36,628 nucleotides of DNA, taken from positions 1 through 36,628 of the forward strand of contig DATELY010000117.1 of NCBI GenBank assembly GCA_035276085.1. The letters are read 5' to 3'. The DNA is from DATELY01 sp035276085. GTDB lineage: Bacteria > Pseudomonadota > Gammaproteobacteria > Steroidobacterales > Steroidobacteraceae. Within the stretch, counting starts at the first letter, position 1. Every line of letters starts with the position of its first letter. A model generated the notes under the pieces. That model was given only the letters and a program-made list of their open reading frames with translations. It was not told where the DNA came from and made no database searches. Of this stretch, positions 1 to 7,777 are shown one piece after another. Position numbers and translations under genes: made by a program.

Positions 1-181
1 CCTGTTTGTGTTCGGGCCGGAGACTCGCGGTCTTCCCGCTGCAGTGCTGGACTCGTGCTCACCCTCGCAACGGCTGCGTATTCCCATGCGGCCGCAGAGT
101 CGCAGCATCAATTTGTCGAACGCTGTTGCGATCGTCCTCTATGAAGCGTGGCGCCAGGAGAGTTTTGCCGGCGGGGCCTAG
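1..181 (+). CDS. trmL: tRNA (cytidine(34)-2'-O)-methyltransferase, C-terminal part
   Basis: The reading frame is open from the left edge (first full codon at base 2) to a TAG at 179-181 and gives the last 59 residues of a SPOUT methyltransferase. Visible motifs are VFGPETRGLP, then RLRIPMRPQSRSINLSNAV and VLYEAWRQ. These are the SAM-binding trefoil-knot segments of TrmL, which methylates the ribose of C/U34 in tRNA-Leu anticodons. The 5' part lies outside the window. It converges on gpsA, and its stop codon sits in the tip of the inverted repeat 178-312. TrmL rather than another SPOUT enzyme is judged from the conserved C-terminal motifs. Confidence 0.9.
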   Translation, partial: LFVFGPETRGLPAAVLDSCSPSQRLRIPMRPQSRSINLSNAVAIVLYEAWRQESFAGGA

Positions 182-312
182 TATGAAAGAAGCGGTTGGC
201 GGTTGGTCAGAGGCGCTACCGCGCTTTTGGGGTCGTGCGCTGCGCATGACCCAAAGGGATGAAAGGGTTCCTCTCTGGCCGTAACCCGTGGCCCGTAGCC
301 CTTTCATACTAG
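178..312. repeat. Word-repeat hairpin between convergent trmL and gpsA (site A)
   Basis: A perfect 12-bp inverted repeat (178-189 CTAGTATGAAAG and 301-312) closes the whole gap between trmL and gpsA. Each arm contains the TAG stop of one gene (179-181 and 309-311). Inside, the left arm has two exact GCGGTTG heptamers (192-205) followed by GTCAGAG. The right arm has CTGG followed by three CCGTNNN heptamers (279-299). The two arms use different words, and each word recurs at another site (32053-32207 and 17598-17688). The geometry suits a bidirectional terminator, but there is no T-run. Confidence 0.75.
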
Positions 313-1328
313 ATCGATTCCGGCTTGATCGAACGGCCCATCAGCTCCTTGACGGCCATGTGCGGCTCCAAGCCCTCGTGTACGACACGGTGAATGGACG
401 CGCAGATCGGCATGTTCACGCCGAGAGTCTTCGACACGCCAATGACTGACTTCGCAGCGAACACGCCTTCGACGACCTGGCCGATATCCGCCTGTGCTCT
501 GGCGATTGAAGCGCCCTGGGCGATGGCCAAACCGAAGCGCCGGTTGCGAGATTGGTTGTCGGTACACGTGAGTACCAGGTCGCCCATTCCCGCCAGACCC
601 ATGAAGGTTTCCTTCTGCGCACCGAGGGCAACTCCCAGCCGCGTCATCTCGACCAGTCCGCGGGTGATCAGGGCAATGCGTGTGTTCGCTCCGAACCCCA
701 GTCCATCGGACAGGCCCGCGCCGATCGCCAGCACGTTCTTGACGGCACCCCCCACTTCGACGCCGACCATGTCACTGGAGGTGTACGCGCGGAAACTGTC
801 ACCGGAGATGCGCTCCGCCAGCTCTTGAGCAAAGCGCCCATCGTTGGCTGCCACGGTCATGGCCGTGGGCAGACCGGCACCGACTTCCTTTGCGAAGGTT
901 GGGCCCGACAACACGGCCAAAGGCCGGTTCGCTCCCAGTATTTCGTGAGCGAGGATGTGGGGCAGGTGTCCGGTAGCGAGCTCGAATCCCTTCGTTGCCC
1001 AGGCCACAGGCGCGTTCGGCAGCAACCCGTCGCGCACTGCTTCCAGCGTCTGCCGGAATCCATGACTCGGCACCGCGAGCAACACGAGCCGAGTCTTGCG
1101 CAAGGCAGCGTCGAGGTCGTCGACGACTTCCAACCCGTCTGGAAATCGCGCCCCTGGGAGGTAGCGCTGATTGACTCTGTCGCGCCTGAGCTCCGAACGT
1201 TGCGCCGTATCCCGGCCCCACAGCAGGCTCGAACGACCCTCGCGCGCAAACTGGATCGCGAGGGCCGTACCCCAGGAGCCTGCGCCGACGACCAGCACAG
1301 CGTTACTTTTTTTTGAAGCTTCCGGCAT
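309..1328 (-). CDS. gpsA: Glycerol-3-phosphate dehydrogenase [NAD(P)+]
   Basis: Cytosolic enzyme that reduces dihydroxyacetone phosphate to sn-glycerol 3-phosphate, the backbone for phospholipids. The 339 residues match the family length. The N-terminal Rossmann motif VVGAGSWGTALA is followed by AVLSGPTFAKEV and by the catalytic-domain segment VKNVLAIGAGLSDGLGFG. The ATG at 1328 leaves 44 bp to the secB stop, so it is probably the last gene of yibN-grxC-secB-gpsA, the order known in E. coli. A run of eight A residues covers codons 5-8 (1307-1314, T on the plus strand). The 3' end enters repeat 178-312. Confidence 0.97.
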   Translation of the reverse strand: MPEASKKSNAVLVVGAGSWGTALAIQFAREGRSSLLWGRDTAQRSELRRDRVNQRYLPGARFPDGLEVVDDLDAALRKTRLVLLAVPSHGFRQTLEAVRDGLLPNAPVAWATKGFELATGHLPHILAHEILGANRPLAVLSGPTFAKEVGAGLPTAMTVAANDGRFAQELAERISGDSFRAYTSSDMVGVEVGGAVKNVLAIGAGLSDGLGFGANTRIALITRGLVEMTRLGVALGAQKETFMGLAGMGDLVLTCTDNQSRNRRFGLAIAQGASIARAQADIGQVVEGVFAAKSVIGVSKTLGVNMPICASIHRVVHEGLEPHMAVKELMGRSIKPESI

Positions 1329-1372
1329 GGCAGCTTAGCCATCAGGCCGAGGATCAGACTTCAACGATCAAA

Positions 1373-1876
1373 TTAGTTGATGGGTTGGTTCGCGGCTTGA
1401 GGCTGCTGTTGCTGGGCCTGGGCGCGCGCTCGTTCGAACAACATCTCGAAGTTGACCGGCGGCAACAGGAACGGCGGGAAGCCGCCCTTGAGCAGCAGGT
1501 CCGACGCTGTCTGGCGCGCGTAGGGCAACAAATAACCAGGGCAGTAGATGCCCAACAGCCGCTGCAGATCTTCGTTGGGCACATTGCGCACGCCGAACGC
1601 GCCTGCCTGCTGCAGCTCGCACAACCACAGGGTTTGCTCGCTGACCTTCGCTTCCAGCCGCACCGTCAACACGACTTCCTTGAGCTCAGGGCCCAGTTCG
1701 TTGACCGTGGTGTTGAGGTTCATGTTGATCGACGGTGCCGCATTCTGGTTCGGCACGCGCGGACCATTGGGTGCTTCGAAGGACACGTCCTTCAGGTACA
1801 CGACCTGCGGTGCGAATTGGGGCGCGTTGGGGTCGCCTGCCTGGCCGTTAGCGGCGGCAGTAGTTTCGTCAGCCAT
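1373..1876 (-). CDS. secB: Protein-export chaperone SecB
   Basis: Homotetrameric cytosolic chaperone that keeps preproteins unfolded and passes them to SecA. The protein has 167 residues. The core is recognisable: FAPQVVYLKDVSFEAPN near the N-terminus, then LNTTVNELGPELKEVVLTVRLEAKV, and NVPNEDLQRLLGIYCPGYLLPYARQTASDLLLKGGFPPFLLPPVNFE. The tail is Gln/Ala-rich, which is typical. It lies 39 bp after grxC and 44 bp before gpsA on the same strand, a conserved gammaproteobacterial cluster. Confidence 0.97.
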   Translation of the reverse strand: MADETTAAANGQAGDPNAPQFAPQVVYLKDVSFEAPNGPRVPNQNAAPSINMNLNTTVNELGPELKEVVLTVRLEAKVSEQTLWLCELQQAGAFGVRNVPNEDLQRLLGIYCPGYLLPYARQTASDLLLKGGFPPFLLPPVNFEMLFERARAQAQQQQPQAANQPIN

Positions 1877-1915
1877 CGTCGAAGCTCCTATCAGTGAATC
1901 GCCAGAATCTTGTTT

Positions 1916-2185
1916 CTATGAGCCGGTAAGCCCGAGCAGCGGATCGAGACCGCCCGCGCGATCGAGCGCGTTCATATCATCGAACCCGCCGACATGTTGC
2001 TCACCGATGAAAATCTGCGGCACGGTCCGCCGCCCGCCGCTCTTGCGCAGCATGACTTCCCGCTGCGAAGGATCATCGTCGACTTTGACTTCGCGAAACG
2101 CCACGCCCTTGCGCCTGAACAGCGCCCGTGCACGCTCGCAATACGGACAGAAAGTGGTCGAGTACATCACCACATCGACGCTCAT
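1916..2185 (-). CDS. grxC: Glutaredoxin 3
   Basis: Small dithiol glutaredoxin of 89 residues that uses glutathione to reduce protein disulfides. The active site CPYC sits at residues 13-16. The cis-Pro loop RRTVPQIFIGEQHVGGFDD binds glutathione and is nearly that of E. coli Grx3. The start is only 2 bp after the rhodanese gene stop, and secB follows by 39 bp, so co-transcription is likely. Confidence 0.96.
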   Translation of the reverse strand: MSVDVVMYSTTFCPYCERARALFRRKGVAFREVKVDDDPSQREVMLRKSGGRRTVPQIFIGEQHVGGFDDMNALDRAGGLDPLLGLTGS

Positions 2186-2187
2186 GC

Positions 2188-2637
2188 CTACTTACCTTCA
2201 CGCTTGCCTTTGCCGGAGTCTTTCACCAGCGGGAGATTCTCCTGCCGCCAGCCGTTGATGCCTCCGCGCAAGCTCACCGCCTTGGTGAAGCCCTGCGATC
2301 TCAGCGTCCTGACCGCGGCGGCCGAGCTCATACCGTTGTCGCAGTACACGAGCACCGGCTTCTCCCGGTACTTCTTCAAAGTCTCCGCCGCCGTTCCGAG
2401 TTCGGTACCGGGTAGGTGCCGTGCCTCGATCAGATGACCCTGCTCGTAAGCCTCTCGCGGACGGGTATCCAGCGCGAGCGCGCCGGTGTTCAACAGGTGC
2501 ACGGCTTGCAGCGTGCTGACCGAACTGCCGCCGCTGCGGCGATGCCGAAGCTCGAACACGAGCGCAAGAACAGCGAGAATCGCGGTTGCGCTGACGAGGA
2601 ACGGATGATGCGTCGTGTACTCAAGCAACTGACTCAT
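2188..2637 (-). CDS. yibN: Membrane-anchored rhodanese-like protein (YibN type)
   Basis: 149 residues. One N-terminal membrane segment (about 12-29, HPFLVSATAILAVLALVF) is followed by a rhodanese domain (about 42-135). The likely active cysteine lies in LVYCDNGMSSAAAV, the usual CxxGxxS/A loop, and the domain ends RGGINGWRQENLPL. The frame is open further upstream, but this ATG gives a clean anchor and lies 132 bp from the divergent envC start. Rhodaneses move sulfane sulfur; the substrate here is unknown. First gene of the yibN-grxC-secB-gpsA run. Confidence 0.92.
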   Translation of the reverse strand: MSQLLEYTTHHPFLVSATAILAVLALVFELRHRRSGGSSVSTLQAVHLLNTGALALDTRPREAYEQGHLIEARHLPGTELGTAAETLKKYREKPVLVYCDNGMSSAAAVRTLRSQGFTKAVSLRGGINGWRQENLPLVKDSGKGKREGK

Positions 2638-2727
2638 GTGCGCGGGGGCATCCAGGCATGCCAGCGGATCGTGCTGGCGTGTTGAGAGGCGCGTCGGCAA
2701 GCGCGCGCCTTGATCGGGCGGCGGCGG

Positions 2728-2733
2728 AGTATA
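2728..2733 (-). promoter_or_regulatory. Possible -10 box in the yibN/envC divergent region
   Basis: The 132-bp gap between yibN and envC contains, on the minus strand, TATACT, five of six matches to the sigma-70 -10 box, about 90 bp before the yibN start. Read on the other strand the same spot gives TATACC. I see no convincing -35 box on either strand. A 6-bp stem (AGCGGC/GCCGCT, 2737-2753) lies beside it. Confidence 0.3.
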
Positions 2734-2769
2734 CCAGCGGCATTGCGCCGCTCCGTGTCGGCGGTGCCC

Positions 2770-3918
2770 ATGATTAGCGCGCCCCGTTCGCTGCGGCTTT
2801 TTGCTGCGGTCTGCGCGCTCGTTCTGACACCGACTGCCCAGGCCGCCGCAGAAAAGGCCAAGGAGGCCGAGCTGGCGTCCGTCCGCGAACGGATCGAAAC
2901 CATCCGCAAGTCGCTGCAGGCAGAGGCGCAGCGTCGCGATGCACTCACGAATCAGCTCAAGGATGCGGAGTTGGGGATCGCCAGCGCGCGCGAGCGACTG
3001 GCCGCATTGAAGCGCGAACGGGAAGCCGTGCAGGAGCAGCGCGAGGCACTGGAGCAGGAGCGTCAGCAGATCAATACCCAGGTGGAATCCGAGCGGGATC
3101 AGCTCGCCGCCGAGATGAAGCTTGCCTATTTGAGCGGCCGCGAAGAACAACTGCGGATGGTGCTCAATCAGCGCGATCCCGCCCGCTTGGGCCGCAATCT
3201 CGTCTATTACCGCTACTTCGGACGTTTGCGCGCCGACCGCATTCACGGCATCGAAGAGCAGCTCGATCACATCGCCCTGCTCAGCGAGAAGATCGCCGCG
3301 GAAGAAGCACGGCTCGCCGAGCTGCAAAGCGAGCAGGAAGCCCAGGTGGGCTCGCTCAAGCGCGCGCGCGAACAACGCGCCGCCACACTGGCTACCGTGC
3401 AATCCCAGCTGAAGACCCGCGGCGAGCAACTCTCGCGCCTGGAAGCCGAAGCGAAAGCGCTGGAGAAGCTGATTGCCGAGTTGCGGCGCGCTGCCGAAGC
3501 GTTTCCGACCCTGGGGACAGGCCCATTCGCACGCGTGCGCGGCAAGCTGCCGTGGCCGGTCAAGGGACGGTTACTGGCCCGATTCGGCCAGGCGCGCGGG
3601 GGCGGGCTGAAATGGCAGGGCGTCTTGATCGGCAGCGCCCGCGGTACCCAGGTGCGGGCGTCCTACGGCGGCCGCGTTATGTACGCAGACTGGCTTCCGG
3701 GTCTCGGCCTGTTGATCGTCATCGATCACGGCGGCGGCTTCATGAGCCTGTACGGCAACAACGAGGAGCTCTTCCGCAAGGTGGGTGACCGCGTGGCTGC
3801 CGGGGACGCCATCTCCGTCGTGGGAGAGGGCAGCGCGAGCCACGGCTCGGGCCTGTATTTCGAAGTGCGCAAGGGCCGCCAGCCGCTGGATCCGCTGCAG
3901 TGGCTCAGCAAACCGTGA
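2770..3918 (+). CDS. envC: Murein hydrolase activator EnvC (degenerate LytM)
   Basis: Periplasmic activator of septal amidases. The ATG at 2770 gives 382 residues starting with a good signal peptide (SLRLFAAVCALVLTPTAQA). A long coiled coil rich in Glu/Arg follows (about 30-245), then a C-terminal LytM/M23 domain (about 270-375). The metal ligands of active M23 enzymes are missing: LIGSARGT replaces the H-x3-D segment, LYGN replaces YGH, and LYFEV replaces HxHFEV. This is the known condition of EnvC, which activates rather than cuts. An upstream TTG at 2710 stays in frame but would bury the signal peptide. It is divergent from yibN. Confidence 0.94.
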   Translation: MISAPRSLRLFAAVCALVLTPTAQAAAEKAKEAELASVRERIETIRKSLQAEAQRRDALTNQLKDAELGIASARERLAALKREREAVQEQREALEQERQQINTQVESERDQLAAEMKLAYLSGREEQLRMVLNQRDPARLGRNLVYYRYFGRLRADRIHGIEEQLDHIALLSEKIAAEEARLAELQSEQEAQVGSLKRAREQRAATLATVQSQLKTRGEQLSRLEAEAKALEKLIAELRRAAEAFPTLGTGPFARVRGKLPWPVKGRLLARFGQARGGGLKWQGVLIGSARGTQVRASYGGRVMYADWLPGLGLLIVIDHGGGFMSLYGNNEELFRKVGDRVAAGDAISVVGEGSASHGSGLYFEVRKGRQPLDPLQWLSKP

Positions 3919-4086
3919 CCGCGTTCACTGGCTTTGCTTAGAGCGCGCCCGCCCCCGCCTGCCGGCTCAAAACTGCGGTGGAGTTCAAGGAACGCCGTAT
4001 CTCCGGCCGCGATGATCGCCTGCACTTGTTAACAGCAGCAGACGCCCTTCTCTCACCGGCACGCGCGCAGGAATCACAAATACGCC

Positions 4087-6303
4087 ATGGCAACCGCTGC
4101 CGTCCTCACGCCTGCCGACATTCAGGCACCCCAGACATCGCTCGACCCGTACGGTCAGCTGATCAAGATGCTGATGCCGCGGGCGCTCGGCATTGCCATC
4201 TACGACCGGATGGGCGTGCCCTTGTGGTTGTCCGACGGCTGCGAAAGCCAGGACTTGCTGGAACTGATCGAAGAGGCGTTGGCCGGGGCGCGGCAGAAGG
4301 ACAACGGGGCCGAGTCCGATGCACTCCTGCGCTCCTGGGATGGCGATCCGGCCTACGTGTTCATCGTGCGCGACGAGAAGCGCCACTTGCTGGGCGCGGT
4401 GGCCGTGTCCCACCGAGAGCCCGGTTCCAACACACCGCGGCCCGTCTCGTTGGTGCACAGCTTGCTGCGACCCGCGCTGGCCGTGCTCGCGCGCGAATTC
4501 AGCAGTCAGTACAACCTCGGTGACCTGCAGCGCAGTCTCACGACGCGCGATGGCGATCTCGAGCTCTTGATGGATGCCAGCGGCTCGAGCGAAGCCGGCG
4601 ACACCGACGAGTTCGCGCACCTGGTTCAGAACTGCGTCGCCCACCTGCACTGCACCTTCGGCGCGTTGATCATTCCCGAGAACAACATCTCGATGGCACG
4701 CACGGCGCACGGCATGCCTACGGCTGCGGATACCGAAGCGCTCGAGAAGACGCAGCGGCATCTGCTCGCCTGGTCGCAAGTCCAACGCCGCACGGTCACA
4801 CTCAACCGCGCGCCGCCGAACAGCCCGCTCGGCGCCCTGCCCTACAAGATCCTGACGTGCCCCATCCTGCAGGGTGCACAGCAAGTCGTCGGCATCCTCG
4901 CGCTGTTCAAGCCCACGAGCGCGCCGGATTTCGAGTTGCGCCACGTGCGCATCGTGGAATTGCTCGGTCGACGCGTGGCTTTCGTCCTGCAAAACGCCTA
5001 CGACCCGGCCACGGGTTTGTTCACGCGCCCTGCCTTCGAAAAGCGCGCACTGACGACGCTTGCCGGCAAGGGCGACGCGCAACATTGCATCGTCTACGGC
5101 GACATCGACCGCCTGCACGTGATCAACGAGAACCACGGCATGCATGTCGGCGACGAAGTGATCACCCGCGTGGGTGCCGTGATTCGCAATAACCTGGGCT
5201 CGCGCATGAGCGCAGCCCGCATTTCCGGCGACCGCTTCGCGTTGTTGTTCCCCGAGTGTGCGCTCGATACGGCCACGCGTTTTGCCCAGGCCCTGTGCGA
5301 GAACATCGCAGCCATCGACTACACGGTTGAAGACAAGAAGATCGAGATCAGCGCGAGCCTCGGTGTCGCCGCTGTGCCCAACTCCAAGCTGCCCTTGTCC
5401 CACGCGCTGGCGCTCGCGGAAGTGTCCTGCAAGGCCGCCAAAGATCGGGGCCGCGGTCGCGTCGAGTGCTACCAGGAAGCCGATCGCAGCATCGTCCAAC
5501 GATACGAAGACGTAGCGCTCATCGGCACCATCCGCGATGCCCTTGCGAACGATTCCTTCCGCCTGGAAGCGCAGCCTATCGTGCCGCTGGGCAAGACCGG
5601 CGGGCAGCGCTTCGAGCTGTTGTTGCGCATGATCGACGCGGCCGGCGAGAGCATCTCGCCCGACAAATTCTTCACGGCGGCGGAACGCTATCAATTGGCG
5701 ACTGCGATCGATCGCTGGGTGGTGCAGTTCGCGCTCGAAGTGATTTCCTCGGCGGCCCCCGCGCTCAAGGCCATGGGCATCAAGTTCGCCATCAACCTCT
5801 CGGGACAGTCGCTGAGCGACGAGGAATTTCCGGACTACCTGGAAGCCAAGCTCAGCGAATACGAGCTGCCGCCTGGCCTGCTGTCGTTCGAAGTCACCGA
5901 AACGGCCGCAGTGGCGAACATCGTCCGTGCGGAAGCGCTGATTCGTCGGCTGAAGGACCTGGGACACGACATCGCGTTGGACGACTTCGGCAAGGGTCTG
6001 TCTTCGCTCACGTACTTGAAGTCTCTACCGGTGACCGATCTGAAGATCGACGGCGGACTCGTGCGCGATGTCGTGGGGAACCCGCGCTCGCAAGCGATGG
6101 TCAGTGCGATCGTGCAGCTCGCCCAGGCAATGAAACTCAGAACAACGGCCGAATGCGTCGAGAGTGAAGCGATCCAGACAGCCATGGCCCAGTTGGGCGT
6201 GGACTACGGTCAAGGCTTCTCGATCGGCCGGCCGCAGCCGCTGGAGCAGGTGTTGCAAAATCTGCTGCGCACGCACAGTTCACGAGCGACGCGTCACATT
6301 TGA
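4087..6303 (+). CDS. GAF-GGDEF-EAL protein, probable c-di-GMP phosphodiesterase
   Basis: 738 residues without membrane segments. An unassigned N-terminal part (1-165) is followed by a GAF-like sensor (about 172-302), a GGDEF domain (about 305-465) and an EAL domain (about 480-730). The GGDEF signature is SGDRF (380-384), with the catalytic Glu replaced by Arg, although DIDRLHVIN keeps the metal Asp and substrate Asn. The EAL domain keeps ExLxR (ELLLR), INLSGQS, EVTET, ALDDFGKGLSS, LKID, ECVES and QGFSIGRP, that is, the metal and catalytic residues. I infer an active c-di-GMP hydrolase with a non-catalytic, perhaps GTP-sensing, GGDEF. It lies 168 bp after envC and 107 bp before ctpA. Confidence 0.92.
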   Translation: MATAAVLTPADIQAPQTSLDPYGQLIKMLMPRALGIAIYDRMGVPLWLSDGCESQDLLELIEEALAGARQKDNGAESDALLRSWDGDPAYVFIVRDEKRHLLGAVAVSHREPGSNTPRPVSLVHSLLRPALAVLAREFSSQYNLGDLQRSLTTRDGDLELLMDASGSSEAGDTDEFAHLVQNCVAHLHCTFGALIIPENNISMARTAHGMPTAADTEALEKTQRHLLAWSQVQRRTVTLNRAPPNSPLGALPYKILTCPILQGAQQVVGILALFKPTSAPDFELRHVRIVELLGRRVAFVLQNAYDPATGLFTRPAFEKRALTTLAGKGDAQHCIVYGDIDRLHVINENHGMHVGDEVITRVGAVIRNNLGSRMSAARISGDRFALLFPECALDTATRFAQALCENIAAIDYTVEDKKIEISASLGVAAVPNSKLPLSHALALAEVSCKAAKDRGRGRVECYQEADRSIVQRYEDVALIGTIRDALANDSFRLEAQPIVPLGKTGGQRFELLLRMIDAAGESISPDKFFTAAERYQLATAIDRWVVQFALEVISSAAPALKAMGIKFAINLSGQSLSDEEFPDYLEAKLSEYELPPGLLSFEVTETAAVANIVRAEALIRRLKDLGHDIALDDFGKGLSSLTYLKSLPVTDLKIDGGLVRDVVGNPRSQAMVSAIVQLAQAMKLRTTAECVESEAIQTAMAQLGVDYGQGFSIGRPQPLEQVLQNLLRTHSSRATRHI

Positions 6304-6371
6304 CGCAACTCGAAGGCGGGTCCGCCCAGACCACCGTAGCACTTCGGGGCTTGACTGATAGAGAGGCAGCG

Positions 6372-6411
6372 TAGGGGACCCTACTCTGTATTCGTCCGCT
6401 CGAAAGAGCGG
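6372..6411 (+). promoter_or_regulatory. Two hairpins just before ctpA
   Basis: GTAGGG-GA-CCCTAC (6372-6385) is a compact palindrome. CCGCTC-GAAA-GAGCGG (6396-6411) is a perfect 6-bp stem with a GNRA-type tetraloop; its last base is the G of the GTG at 6411. The second hairpin either masks that GTG or shows that initiation uses the in-frame GTG at 6456. A TTGACT at 6352-6357 lies upstream, but no -10 box stands at proper spacing. Confidence 0.4.
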
Positions 6412-7775
6412 TGGGAAATGCGAAATCGTCATCACTGAACGTACGGATTCTCGTGAGCGCCAAGCCTGTACTGAAAACGCTCGTCCTCCTCGCCGCCGGC
6501 ATCGGCATCGGTGCCCTGGGCACGCTCGCGCAGCAGGATCGTGAAGCCAATCCGGTCATTCACATGGCGGCCGAGAAAGGCGGCAATGCGATTGCAGCCC
6601 AGGCGATGGCCGCTCGCGAACCGCATGACAAGTCGGCCAACGACTTCGGGCTGCGCGCGATTCTCCCGTGGCAGGACGCGCGTCTGCTGGCCGAGGTGCT
6701 CGAGCGCGTGAAGCGCGACTACGTCGAGCAGCTGAGCGACGAGCAGCTCATCGAAGCGGCGATCCGCGGCATGATGTCCGAGCTGGATCCGCATTCCGCA
6801 TTCCTCGATCCCAAGGAGTTCGAGAACATCCGCATCAGCTCGAGCGGCGAGTATTCGGGAGTGGGTCTCGAAGTCGCCGTCGAACAGGGGCAGGTGCGGG
6901 TCAGCAATACGATCGACGAAACGCCTGCCGCCGCTGCCGGGGTGCGCGTGCGCGATCAGCTCGTCGCAATCGATGACGTGCCGGTCGACGCGCAAGCGCT
7001 TGGGCAGGCCATCGAACGCATGCGCGGCCAGTCGGGTACCAAGGTCAAGATCACGATTGCGCGCGAAGGCAACCCGGAACCGATCAACCTCACGCTGGAG
7101 CGGCAGCCGGTTCGCGTGCGCACGGTCAGGCACGAGTTGCTCGAGCCCGGCATGGGCTATGTCCGCATCGTGCACTTCAGCGACACGACGGACACGGATC
7201 TGCGCCGTGCGCTCGCCAAGCTCTCGCAGCAGAATCGCGGCGCCCTCAAAGGTCTCATCGTGGATCTGCGCAACAACCCTGGCGGCGTCCTCGAAGCAGC
7301 GGTGGATGTTTCCGATGAATTCCTGAACGAAGGCCTGATCGTGTCGGCGAGCGGCCGCGCGGCCGATGCGCAGTTCGCGATGAGCGCCAAGCCGGGCGAC
7401 CTGATGAATGGCGCGCCCATCGCAGTGCTCGTCAACGCGGGTTCGGCGTCGGCGTCGGAAATCGTCGCGGGCGCACTCAAGGATCATCAGCGTGCCGTTC
7501 TCGTCGGCTCACGCACGTTCGGCAAGGGCTCGGTGCAGACGGTCGTGCCGCTATCCGACGGTCGTGCGATCAAGCTGACGACGTCGCGCTACTTCACTCC
7601 GTCCGGCGAGTCGATTCATCAGAAGGGCATCGCGCCGGACATCGAAGTGAAGCCCACCCCGGACAATCCAGCCCCGCATGCCACCAGCGACGAACCGGAA
7701 GTGCGTGCGGCGATCGATGCCTTGAAGCGCCGCTTCGAGCCTGGAACCACGGCGACCGCACAAGTCATTCACTAG
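6411..7775 (+). CDS. ctpA: Carboxyl-terminal processing protease, S41A family
   Basis: Periplasmic serine protease that trims protein C-termini; relatives control cell-wall hydrolases. Numbered from the GTG at 6411 it has 454 residues: an N-terminal membrane/signal segment (20-40), the LDPHSAFLDPKEF motif (125-137), a PDZ domain (about 145-230) and the S41 core. GLIVDLRNNPGG (281-292), Ser347 in NAGSASASEI and Lys372 in FGKGSVQT form the Ser/Lys dyad with the expected spacing of 25. An in-frame GTG at 6456 is an alternative start and would give 439 residues. Two bases separate it from the next gene. envC and ctpA are often neighbours; here a c-di-GMP gene sits between them. Confidence 0.94.
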   Translation: MGNAKSSSLNVRILVSAKPVLKTLVLLAAGIGIGALGTLAQQDREANPVIHMAAEKGGNAIAAQAMAAREPHDKSANDFGLRAILPWQDARLLAEVLERVKRDYVEQLSDEQLIEAAIRGMMSELDPHSAFLDPKEFENIRISSSGEYSGVGLEVAVEQGQVRVSNTIDETPAAAAGVRVRDQLVAIDDVPVDAQALGQAIERMRGQSGTKVKITIAREGNPEPINLTLERQPVRVRTVRHELLEPGMGYVRIVHFSDTTDTDLRRALAKLSQQNRGALKGLIVDLRNNPGGVLEAAVDVSDEFLNEGLIVSASGRAADAQFAMSAKPGDLMNGAPIAVLVNAGSASASEIVAGALKDHQRAVLVGSRTFGKGSVQTVVPLSDGRAIKLTTSRYFTPSGESIHQKGIAPDIEVKPTPDNPAPHATSDEPEVRAAIDALKRRFEPGTTATAQVIH

Positions 7776-7777
7776 CC

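Noticed and set aside
3985..5967. 660-codon minus-strand frame opposite the GAF-GGDEF-EAL gene
   Set aside because: It is a codon-bias shadow; the plus strand has three ordered domains with catalytic motifs.
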